Shown here in pieces: positions 1 through 6,864 of a stretch of DNA of 7,227 nt (its first letter is position 1; each line of letters opens with the position of its first letter). The DNA is taken from positions 1 to 7,227 of the forward strand of contig JAIRXZ010000096.1 in assembly GCA_031267995.1 (NCBI GenBank), read 5' to 3'. Position numbers and translations under genes: made by a program. The notes under the pieces were generated by a model. It was not told where the DNA came from and did not search any database. It saw only the letters and a list, made by a program, of their open reading frames with translations. This DNA is from Odoribacteraceae bacterium. GTDB taxonomy: Bacteria; Bacteroidota; Bacteroidia; Bacteroidales; Marinifilaceae.

Positions 1-1
1 T

Positions 2-148
2 CCGCGCGAGTTTCTCCCTCCCCCGCGCGAGTTTCCTTTCCCTCCGCGCGAGTCTCTTTCTTCCCCGTGAGCATTTCATTCTCCCCCGCGCGCGTTTCCC
101 GTCCCCCCGCGCGAGGCGGCGCGTTCTTCGCGCGTCAACGTCGGGCAC
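2..148. repeat. 21-bp tandem repeat array, about seven units, open at the left edge
   Basis: The core CCGCGCGAG recurs at 2, 23, 44 and 107. Variants sit at 65 (CCGTGAG), 86 (CCGCGCGCG) and 128 (TCGCGCGTC). Every start is exactly 21 bp after the last. The remaining 12 bases of units 1-5 are almost all pyrimidines (TTTCTCCCTCCC in unit 1). Units 1-3 are nearly identical, unit 4 is altered but keeps total length, and units 6-7 lose the pyrimidine half, so the array decays toward the operon. It begins at the window edge and probably continues upstream. The period is two DNA helical turns and also seven codons. Whether it is coding, a protein-binding array or a neutral minisatellite cannot be decided here. 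Confidence 0.85.
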
Positions 149-206
149 GCGCTTGCGTATTCCGGCGAGAGGGGCGGGCGGCCGGCAGGTTTTCAAGCAC
201 TGGAGA

Positions 207-225
207 GGGGAGGGGAGGGGGAGGG
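207..225 (+). promoter_or_regulatory. Predicted G-quadruplex motif upstream of the susC-like gene
   Basis: Four G-tracts of 4, 4, 5 and 3 bases (207-210, 212-215, 217-221, 223-225) are separated by single adenines. Four runs of three or more G with one-base loops is the textbook pattern for a stable parallel quadruplex. It lies on the coding strand of the operon, about 185 bases before the first start codon. A role in transcription or recombination is inference only. The tract may also just reflect the purine/pyrimidine asymmetry of this flank. Confidence 0.5.
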
Positions 226-231
226 AGGCGT

Positions 232-298
232 CGAACGTTTTTCGCTTTACGCGAACGATTCTCGCTATTTTATGTACGATTTTTTCATTTTTATGTAC
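232..298. repeat. Two nested direct-repeat pairs in the leader region, possible operator sites
   Basis: TTTATGTAC occurs at 269-277 and again at 290-298, exactly 21 bp apart. Just upstream, CGAACGTTTTTCGC (232-245) and CGAACGATTCTCGC (252-265) match at 12 of 14 positions, 20 bp apart. Two-turn spacing puts both copies on one face of the helix, as for a dimeric or tandem regulator. The sequence changes here from GC-rich to AT-rich, as near many promoters. The 21-bp phase is the same as in the array at 2-148, so these may instead be remnants of that repeat. No regulator is encoded in the window. Confidence 0.4.
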
Positions 299-329
299 TT
301 TCATTATATTCTTCTAAGGTATTTTTTTA

Positions 330-337
330 GACATTTG
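330..337 (+). promoter_or_regulatory. Weak candidate -7 box for the operon promoter
   Basis: GACATTTG matches five of the six fixed positions of the Bacteroidota -7 element TAnnTTTG. It follows an AT-rich stretch (266-329), and initiation just downstream would leave a leader of roughly 65 bases before the start at 410. No convincing -33 TTG element is seen at the expected distance, and no better TAnnTTTG match was found between 230 and 409. Treat as tentative. Confidence 0.2.
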
Positions 338-343
338 TGAACG

Positions 344-368
344 GCGGCCGTGATGACCCTCTGGCCGC
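344..368 (+). promoter_or_regulatory. GC hairpin in the probable 5' leader of the susC-like mRNA
   Basis: GCGGCC (344-349) is the exact reverse complement of GGCCGC (363-368). A G-T pair at 350/362 extends the stem to seven pairs, closing an 11-base loop. No T-run follows, so it is not an intrinsic terminator. It sits 41 bases before the susC-like start and could shape leader stability or translation. Between it and the start, TTCCACAA is repeated at 376-383 and 391-398. No riboswitch class is recognised. Confidence 0.3.
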
Positions 369-409
369 GGGATTATTCCACAATTTGATGTTCCACAAAA
401 AAAGAATTT

Positions 410-3400
410 ATGAAAAAAACGATTACTAATCTCGCGAGAACAGGCTCGTTCGCGCGGCGTTGGTCGTGTTTGGCGTTTCTCTCGGTTTGCATGGGGCTTC
501 CGGGGATTGTCGCCGGTCAGGACTCGCGCGGGGTTTCGGGGGTTGTCACCGACGAGAACAAGTCGCCGCTGCCGGGCGTGAGCGTTTACGTGAAGGGCGA
601 CATCAACACGGGGCGGGCGACGGATGTGAACGGCAGGTACGCGTTGCAGGTGCCGGCGGACGCGGTGCTGGTGTTTAGCTTTATCGGTTACAAGAGCCAG
701 GAGGTGGAGACGCGCGGCAGGAGCGTGGTGGACGTGGCGCTGGCGGAGGACGTGACGCAGCTGAAGGAGACGGTGATTATCGGGTACCAGACGATCCGCA
801 GGGAGAAGTCGACGGCGGCTATCTCCAGCGTACGCGGGGAGGTGCTGGAGAATATCCCGGTGCCGAGCGTGGAGATGGCGCTGCAGGGGAAGGTGGCGGG
901 GTTGAACGTGCTAAATATCACGGGCGAGCCGGGAGCCAGGGGGATCGTGACGCTGCGCGGGAACACGAGTATCGCCAGCGAGTTGTCGCGCAGTAGCCCG
1001 TTGTACGTGATCGACGGGATCGTGATGGATATGGCGGATTTGGGGAATATTGATAACACGGGGACGAACCCGATCGCGGGGATTAGCCCGAATGATATCG
1101 AGTCGATCGACGTGTTGAAGGATGCCGCCGCTTCTGCCATTTACGGGGCGCGGGCGGCTAACGGGGTGATTATTATCAAGACGAAGACGCCGAAGAACGG
1201 GGCGCCGCAGTTGCGGTTGAACGCGTACGCGGGGGTGTCGATGAAGCCGACGATGCGGTCGACGCTGGTGGGGACGGCCGAGAGGCGGTTGAAGACGCGG
1301 TTGCTGTACCAGTATTTGGGCGAGAGCGGGTTCGCGAATTTGAGTTACTGGATTACCGATAGCTTGAACCCGGCGTTTAATAATAACACGGATTGGCAGG
1401 GGATTATTATCCGCCGCGGGATGATCAGGAATTATGACGCGTCGCTGTCGGCGATGGGGGACAGGTTGAGTTACAGGCTTTCGTACAATCATTATAACGA
1501 GGAGGGGGCGATTATCGGGACGGCTTTCAAGCGGAACACGGCGTCGCTGTTTTTGAACGCGAAGCCTTACCGGAGGCTGGAGCTGATGATGAACCTGCGC
1601 TTTTCGGAGATGGACAGGAAGAAGACGATCGGGGAGAATAACGCGTTTGATTCGTGGAGTTTCCCGTCGTCGTGGTTCGCGCTGACAGATGCCGACCTGG
1701 ATAACCTGAGGGGGCGAAACACGGACAGGCTGGATGATAATTTCGACCGGGATTTGAGCGCGAACATGCAGGTGAATGTCGATTTGATGGAGGGGTTGAA
1801 GTGGACGACGTCGTATTCGTTCAATTACAGGACGTCGCGGAGTGATTATTTCGTTCCCTCTTACCTGAACAACGGGAACGCGTACGCGACGGCGGGGGCT
1901 TCGGAGGCCAAACGCTGGGAGGTGGAGAATTACGTGCAGTATTTCCGCGTGTTTAACGAGAAGCACAACGTGATGGCGCTGGTGGGACAGGGGGCGGAGT
2001 TCGCGCACGAGAATAGTCTGTGGGGATCGGGCAGTTACATCGCCTCCAATTCGATCAAGACCATCCAGGGGGTGCAGTCGGAGAATTCCGATTTGTACAC
2101 CTCCATCCAGGAGCGTTCGCGGTTGTCATGGTTCGCGCGGGTGAATTACGATTTCCTGGACAGGTACTTGCTTTCGCTCAACTGGCGGGCGGACGGCTCG
2201 TCGCGTTTCGGTCGGAACAATCGCTGGGGTCATTTTCCCGCCGTTTCCGCGGGGTGGATCCTGACGAAGGAGGAGTTCCTGCCGCTGAACGAGGTGCTGG
2301 ATTTCCTGAAGATCAGGGCGAGTTACGGGTTGACGGGCAGCGATCCGGCGCGGTATTACGATGCTTACCGGGCGATGACGCCGTATTTGAATTACCGCGG
2401 GTCGGGCAACGTGTTCTCGTATAATGGCGAGAGCGGGGTGGCTTACGACTTCGGCAGTCCCGTGACGTCGAAGGATTTGAGCTGGGAGGAGTCGCGGCAG
2501 ATGAATTTCGGCCTGGAGGCGCATCTGTTGCGCAAGCGGGTGAGGCTGACGGCCGATTATTACGTGAGGGATTCGGAGGAGCTGATCTTTAATTTCGCCC
2601 TGCCGGAGACGACCGGCTACACGGAGGCGAAGAATAACCTCGTCGGGGTGAGGAACAGCGGTTTCGAGTTCCAGTTGAACCTGGATCTGCTGCCTTACAC
2701 GAGCGATTTCCAGTGGACGGTGGACGCGAATATCGCGATCAACAAGAACCAGATCAAGAGCCTGCCGAACGGCAACAGGAGTATCGTCACCGGGCCTGAC
2801 TGGTTGGAGTACATCCTGACGGTGGGTCGCCCGCTGTACGAGATCACCGGCTGGAAGACGACGGGGATTTACACGAGCAACGATCAGGTGCCCGTCGACC
2901 CGCTGACGGGGAAGCGGATGATTCATTCGGGGTCGAACCCGCTCTATTCCTACGCGGCGACGGTGCAGGCGGGGGACGTGGCGAATGTCGACCAGAACGG
3001 CGATTACAATATTGACAGCCAGGACAAGGTGTCGCTGGGCAGCCCCGATCCGAAGTACTACGGCGGCATCACGACGATGCTGCGGTGGAAGCAGTTGTCG
3101 CTGCGCGTTTTCTGCAATTACGTCATCGAGCGCACGTTTTGGAACGCTTTCCTGTCGGACAGGGTGAACGGCGGCGAGTATCGCGACGGCGATTCATGGG
3201 GACGCTACTCCGGCCCGGCGCTGGACTTCGGCGGCTTGACCTATTACAGCACCCCCGGCCAGGCGGCCGACCTGCCCACGCTGATTGACGCGGGGCACAT
3301 CGACAACGCCCACGTGGCGCACGACCTGTACGTGGACGACGGCAGTTTCTTCCGCGTCAAGAACATCGCGTTGAGTTACGAGTTCCCGAAACCGTGGCTG

Positions 3401-3574
3401 GAGCGCTGGAAGCTGCAACGCCTGCGGGTGTACGGCTACATGGACAACGTGTACGTCTTCTCGCGGAGCGCGACCTATCCCGATCCCGAAAACGTGCAAG
3501 TCAACGGCTACGCCAGCGGCTCGGAGTACCCCTTGCCGCACAAATTTACCTTCGGGGCGGAAATTACCTTTTAA
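410..3574 (+). CDS. SusC/RagA-family TonB-dependent outer-membrane transporter
   Basis: This is a 1054-residue outer-membrane barrel that imports a substrate captured by its SusD-like partner, powered by TonB-ExbBD. A signal peptide covers about residues 1-37. A carboxypeptidase-regulatory-like domain follows (about 42-112, with LPGVSVYVKG, DVNGRYAL and FSFIGYKS). The segment ETVIIGYQT (120-128) stands where SusC proteins carry EVVVVGYG, next to the TonB box. The plug spans about 135-257 with LRGNTSI, PLYVIDGI, IESIDVLKDAAASAIYGARAANGVIIIKT. The rest is barrel, including the Asp-rich motif DQNGDYNIDSQD (861-872) usual in this family and a terminal Phe. Length is typical and the gene is intact. 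There is no STN domain before the regulatory-like domain, so FecR/sigma signalling is unlikely. The ATG at 410 is preceded by an A-rich tract and gives a complete signal peptide. The substrate is unknown. Confidence 0.95.
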   Translation: MKKTITNLARTGSFARRWSCLAFLSVCMGLPGIVAGQDSRGVSGVVTDENKSPLPGVSVYVKGDINTGRATDVNGRYALQVPADAVLVFSFIGYKSQEVETRGRSVVDVALAEDVTQLKETVIIGYQTIRREKSTAAISSVRGEVLENIPVPSVEMALQGKVAGLNVLNITGEPGARGIVTLRGNTSIASELSRSSPLYVIDGIVMDMADLGNIDNTGTNPIAGISPNDIESIDVLKDAAASAIYGARAANGVIIIKTKTPKNGAPQLRLNAYAGVSMKPTMRSTLVGTAERRLKTRLLYQYLGESGFANLSYWITDSLNPAFNNNTDWQGIIIRRGMIRNYDASLSAMGDRLSYRLSYNHYNEEGAIIGTAFKRNTASLFLNAKPYRRLELMMNLRFSEMDRKKTIGENNAFDSWSFPSSWFALTDADLDNLRGRNTDRLDDNFDRDLSANMQVNVDLMEGLKWTTSYSFNYRTSRSDYFVPSYLNNGNAYATAGASEAKRWEVENYVQYFRVFNEKHNVMALVGQGAEFAHENSLWGSGSYIASNSIKTIQGVQSENSDLYTSIQERSRLSWFARVNYDFLDRYLLSLNWRADGSSRFGRNNRWGHFPAVSAGWILTKEEFLPLNEVLDFLKIRASYGLTGSDPARYYDAYRAMTPYLNYRGSGNVFSYNGESGVAYDFGSPVTSKDLSWEESRQMNFGLEAHLLRKRVRLTADYYVRDSEELIFNFALPETTGYTEAKNNLVGVRNSGFEFQLNLDLLPYTSDFQWTVDANIAINKNQIKSLPNGNRSIVTGPDWLEYILTVGRPLYEITGWKTTGIYTSNDQVPVDPLTGKRMIHSGSNPLYSYAATVQAGDVANVDQNGDYNIDSQDKVSLGSPDPKYYGGITTMLRWKQLSLRVFCNYVIERTFWNAFLSDRVNGGEYRDGDSWGRYSGPALDFGGLTYYSTPGQAADLPTLIDAGHIDNAHVAHDLYVDDGSFFRVKNIALSYEFPKPWLERWKLQRLRVYGYMDNVYVFSRSATYPDPENVQVNGYASGSEYPLPHKFTFGAEITF

Positions 3575-3583
3575 CCAGAAACA

Positions 3584-5077
3584 ATGAATACCATGAAAAT
3601 AGCAATCAAACAAGTGGCTCTGTGCCTCGCCCTGCTGACGGCATCGTGCTCCGGGTTCCTGGACAAGGAGCCGATCAGCGAGGTCGTGGACGAGTTCTAC
3701 TGGACGAGCCAGGAGGATGCCCGTTCCGCCGTTGCCGGCAGTTACGGTTTGCTGCGCGCCGCGTTGGCCAACCACTCGGCCTACTACGCGTACGGGGATG
3801 TCGCCGGCACCGGTGTTTTCTCCGCTTTTATAGACACTTACCCGGACTGGCCGCAGCTGAACGAGTTCCGCCTGGACTACGCCGTGCCGGCCAGCGACCC
3901 GGAGCGTCCGATGAAGCAGTTGCGGAACTATCGTCTCTTTTTCCGCGTGATAAACCAGTGCAACCGGGCGTTGAAGAAGATCGGGCAGATGGACGACGCG
4001 CTCTTTGACGAGGGAATGAAGGAGCGATTGACGGGCGAGTTGTACTTCCTGCGGGGATACTCCTACTTCACGATGTACCGGGTGTGGGGCGAGGTGCCCG
4101 TGGTGACGGTGTCGCCCGACGATTTGATGGACGCCGCCTACACGCCGCGGGCGCCGCTGTCCGAGGTTGCCGGGTTGGTTTACGGCGACTTCGAGGAGTC
4201 CCTCAAGCGTTTGCCATGGCAATATCCCGACGCCGGGGAGGCCACCGTGCGGGCAAGTCGGGGTGTCGTTTTCGCCGCGCTCGCGCACATGGCGGCGTGG
4301 GACGGGGACTACGTCAAGTGCGTGTCGGCCTGCGATTCCGTCCTTGCCTCGCCGCTCTACGCGCTGGAGGACGAGGCGTCGCTGCGGGATATTTTTGAGA
4401 ACAACTCCGCCGAGTTGATCTTCCAGCTCTACTTCGGCTCCCGCTCCGAGGCTCCGGCGCCGACGTCAAGCATCTACTACCAGCCGGTCTTTTTCCTCGA
4501 CTTGCTGGCATCGCCCTACCTGACCGCCATTTTCGACAAGACGCAGGCGAACATGCAGCTCAACGAGAATTTGCTGAACAACACCTTCAACGACACGCTG
4601 GACGCGCGCCGGGCTACCTTCATCGGCGCGAGCGTCGGCGGCAAGCCCATCTGCACGAAGTACACCGACATCCAGGAGTTGGGCGGCACCCAGATTTACA
4701 TCACCAACAACTACGTGATCTTCCGCCTGGCCGACATCATGCTCCTCAAAGCCGAGGCGTTGACCGCCCGCGGCAGGAGCAGCGACGTCGCCATATCGCT
4801 CCTCAACCAGGTGCGCCGCCGGGCGGGGCTTCCCGACTTCTCCGGGGCGACCTCCCTCCAACGGGCGATCCTCGACGAGCGTTTCCGCGAGCTATTCCTG
4901 GAGGGGCATCGCTTCTTCGACCTCGTGCGGTACTATCGCGTCACCGGGAACTCCCTCTTCAACAACATCACGGAAACCGACATGGCGCGCGGCAAGCACT
5001 ACTGGCCGCTGGATCCCGACCTTTTCGACAACAACGACGTCATCCGCCAGACATCCTTCTGGCAGGGGAAGATTTAA
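3584..5077 (+). CDS. RagB/SusD-family substrate-binding surface lipoprotein
   Basis: This 497-residue lipoprotein is the expected partner of the SusC-like transporter, acting as a lid on the barrel that binds substrate. The lipobox LTASC places the lipidated Cys at residue 22, followed by SGFLDKEP, a typical SusD N-terminus. Helical tetratricopeptide-like segments are visible around 146-170 (LTGELYFLRGYSYFTMYRVWGEVPVV) in pieces such as LRGYSYFTMYRVWGEVPVV, and at 380-392 (FRLADIMLLKAEA). The family signature RFRELFLEGHRFFDLVRY lies at 433-450. Length is in the usual range and no frameshift is seen. Start at 3584 lies 9 bp after the susC-like stop; Met4 (3593) is an equally workable start and does not change the mature protein. 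No ligand-contact residues can be assigned, so the substrate is open. Confidence 0.95.
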   Translation: MNTMKIAIKQVALCLALLTASCSGFLDKEPISEVVDEFYWTSQEDARSAVAGSYGLLRAALANHSAYYAYGDVAGTGVFSAFIDTYPDWPQLNEFRLDYAVPASDPERPMKQLRNYRLFFRVINQCNRALKKIGQMDDALFDEGMKERLTGELYFLRGYSYFTMYRVWGEVPVVTVSPDDLMDAAYTPRAPLSEVAGLVYGDFEESLKRLPWQYPDAGEATVRASRGVVFAALAHMAAWDGDYVKCVSACDSVLASPLYALEDEASLRDIFENNSAELIFQLYFGSRSEAPAPTSSIYYQPVFFLDLLASPYLTAIFDKTQANMQLNENLLNNTFNDTLDARRATFIGASVGGKPICTKYTDIQELGGTQIYITNNYVIFRLADIMLLKAEALTARGRSSDVAISLLNQVRRRAGLPDFSGATSLQRAILDERFRELFLEGHRFFDLVRYYRVTGNSLFNNITETDMARGKHYWPLDPDLFDNNDVIRQTSFWQGKI

Positions 5078-5095
5078 CCCTTCAACTCATCACCC

Positions 5096-5818
5096 ATGAA
5101 AACACTGAAACACGTTATAATCGCGGTCATCGCGTTCACCTGCTGCACATCATGCATCCAGGACTACCTCAACGACGGCGGCGTGCACGATCCCAACGTC
5201 AACATGACGCCCTACGACTTCCTCGCCTCGCACGCCTACCACTCCTTCGACACCATCGTCCAGATCATTGACTACTACGGCCTCAAGGACGAGATGAACG
5301 AGGCCGCCACGGTATTCATCCCCACCGACTTCTCCGTGCGCGCGTTGCTCGACCGGCGCACCGCCAACCTCCGCTCCACCTACAACGACGAGGGGCTGGA
5401 ATACTCCCTCGACTCCCTCAAGTTGAAGATGACGGCCGACTCCGTGCGCATATACTTCTTCCACGACAAGATCGAGCTGGCCACGGCGCCGCTCGTCCCC
5501 ACGGAGTACCTCTCCTTCTCCGGCGACGGCTCGGGATACGCCGTCTACCGCGCCGAATCGACCAACTCCGCCGACTGGACGCTCCCCAGCCGCATCGTCA
5601 CCATGTCGCTGATGACCAAGCCCTACTTCCTCTACATGCGCAAGATCGTCGGCCAGGGCATCGACCCCGTCGGCGGCTCCACCCCCGTCCCCGTGGACGA
5701 GCAGGACATCACCGCCCGCTGTCAAACCACCGGCATCATCTGCACGCCCACGGGCACCGTCCTCCACGTGTTGGAAAACGGCCACGCCTTTTCAGCCTTT
5801 ATCGTGAGAACCTTGTAA
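5096..5818 (+). CDS. Fasciclin (FAS1) domain lipoprotein
   Basis: This is a 240-residue lipoprotein with one FAS1-like domain. Signal peptide residues 1-19 end in TCCTSC; Cys20 is the likely lipidated residue (Cys16 or Cys17 are less likely), followed by IQDYLND. The domain starts near residue 38 (TPYDFLASHAYHSFDTIVQI). It has a FAS1 H1-like segment TVFIPTDFSVRALL (72-85), a central DSVRIYFFHDKIE, and an H2-like ending IICTPTGTVLHVLENGHAFS (214-233). FAS1 domains in other proteins mediate adhesion or matrix/glycan contacts. Here it is probably an extra surface subunit beside SusC/SusD. The gene lies 18 bp after the susD-like stop and is intact. The assignment rests on motif resemblance; divergence between H1 and H2 is large. 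Confidence 0.8.
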   Translation: MKTLKHVIIAVIAFTCCTSCIQDYLNDGGVHDPNVNMTPYDFLASHAYHSFDTIVQIIDYYGLKDEMNEAATVFIPTDFSVRALLDRRTANLRSTYNDEGLEYSLDSLKLKMTADSVRIYFFHDKIELATAPLVPTEYLSFSGDGSGYAVYRAESTNSADWTLPSRIVTMSLMTKPYFLYMRKIVGQGIDPVGGSTPVPVDEQDITARCQTTGIICTPTGTVLHVLENGHAFSAFIVRTL

Positions 5819-5829
5819 CAACAAATGCC

Positions 5830-6864
5830 ATGAAAAAGAAAATCATACTACTCGGCTCCCTCGCCGTCGTCGCCCTCGCCTGCGATCGTATCGAGGAGGG
5901 CTACCTCAGCGCCAACATCCACTACACGCGAAACCCGCTGGAGGTGGAACAGGGCACGGTCGTCTTCTCCGCCGCCATCTCCGCCGACAACTCCACCAGT
6001 CCCCTCCGCGTCGAGCTGCTGGACATCCGCGACGTCAACACCGGGCAAAGCCAGCCCGCCTGGCTGGGGGAGAGTGAAGTCGCCTTCTGGCTGGACGAGG
6101 TAAACCCGGTGGTCGACACCACGCTCGCGCAAGTGCTGGCGAAATACTCGCGCCGTCCTTACCCCATCTTCCAGGTAAACCCCGTCGGCGGCCGTCTCGA
6201 ATTCACCGAGGGGACGAAGGACATCCCCGCCGGCGACTACGAGATCGACGTCAAGGTCACCAACATCCGCGGCTCCGTCGTGCTGAAAAACGCCTGCACC
6301 ATCATCCTCGCCGAGCAGTCCAGCTTCATGGGGCGCGGCGGCGAGTACGACCTCTGGAACACCAGCAACTCGGACACCCGGCCGGAACCCCGCCTCACCT
6401 CCCGCGAGCTGGAGGGCAACGACCTGGAGGCTTTCAAGGCCAAGCTCTCGGCCGCCGGCCAGACGTTCGACCCCGAATACGGCTACATGATCCTCCGCGT
6501 GCTGGACAATTACGGCAACGCCTTCAACTGGACGGGCGGCACGGATCCCTTCACCGGCGGCGAGATTCGCCAGCGCGTGGACGCCAGCGTCGGTAGTTTC
6601 GAGAACCGCAGCCCCTGGCAGCCGATGATCTACACCAGCGACGCCATGATTGCCCCTTTCCTCCTGGTGCCCTTCCCGCTGGTGGAGGCGCGCACGCTCA
6701 CCAACACCCGGATCAACTCCTACCGCATCATCCCCACCGCCACCAACAAGGGGGTAGACATCTGGGTACGTTTCAGCTGGGAGATTCTCCGCAAGGGAGT
6801 ATTCGAGGTGACGTACCAATTGCTGGGCGCGGATGATACCGGCGTCGTGGAACGCCGGCCATGA
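5830..6864 (+). CDS. Surface lipoprotein of unknown function, DUF5007-like
   Basis: This 344-residue lipoprotein has a short signal peptide ending VALAC, with lipidated Cys18 followed by DRIEEGY. The acidic residues after the cysteine fit lipoprotein export signals for the cell surface described in Bacteroidota. Residues about 30-162 look like a beta-sandwich module (VEQGTVVFSAAIS, RVELLDIRD, AGDYEIDVKVTN). Residues about 170-344 form a second part with DLWNTSNSDTRPEP, YGYMILRVLDNYGNAFNW and GVDIWVRFSWEILRKGVF. Architecture, size and position after susC, susD and a fasciclin gene recall the DUF5007 family; that name is from memory and less certain than the lipoprotein call. It starts 11 bp after the fasciclin gene stop, so it is very likely in the same transcript. 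No catalytic motif is seen. Confidence 0.7.
   Translation: MKKKIILLGSLAVVALACDRIEEGYLSANIHYTRNPLEVEQGTVVFSAAISADNSTSPLRVELLDIRDVNTGQSQPAWLGESEVAFWLDEVNPVVDTTLAQVLAKYSRRPYPIFQVNPVGGRLEFTEGTKDIPAGDYEIDVKVTNIRGSVVLKNACTIILAEQSSFMGRGGEYDLWNTSNSDTRPEPRLTSRELEGNDLEAFKAKLSAAGQTFDPEYGYMILRVLDNYGNAFNWTGGTDPFTGGEIRQRVDASVGSFENRSPWQPMIYTSDAMIAPFLLVPFPLVEARTLTNTRINSYRIIPTATNKGVDIWVRFSWEILRKGVFEVTYQLLGADDTGVVERRP

Larger units (their letters stand above)
2..304 (-). other. Possible partial minus-strand ORF with heptapeptide repeats, leaving the left edge
   Basis: Read on the minus strand from an ATG at 304-302, a frame stays open without a stop to base 2, about 101 codons, and leaves the window. It is very basic. 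Because the DNA repeat is 21 bp, it yields a heptad series toward the edge: GREKLAR, RERKLAR, GRKRLAR, GRMKCSR, GDGKRAR, RTRRLAR. The ATG-proximal end has a related heptad pair in the same register (HKIARIV and HKNEKIV). There is no recognisable domain, signal peptide or family. The frame would cross the region where the susC-like gene's promoter is expected. An open frame through GC-rich repeats can arise by chance, so this is a candidate and not a confident gene. Confidence 0.2.

Noticed and set aside
67..330. A + strand open frame of 87 codons upstream of the susC-like gene
   Set aside because: It runs across the 21-bp repeats and the G-tract, its product is low-complexity Arg/Gly then Phe-rich, and it has no family resemblance or plausible start context.
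410..490. Lipoprotein signal in the SusC-like protein because of LSVC near residue 27
   Set aside because: SusC proteins are barrels with an ordinary signal peptide, and a better cleavage site follows at about residue 36-37.
911..2008. Long minus-strand frame inside the susC-like gene, and similar ones within the other genes
   Set aside because: Strong G or C preference at the third codon base removes stops from the opposite strand. The products are biased (Arg/Pro/His or Val/Gly rich) and overlap clearly conserved coding sequence.
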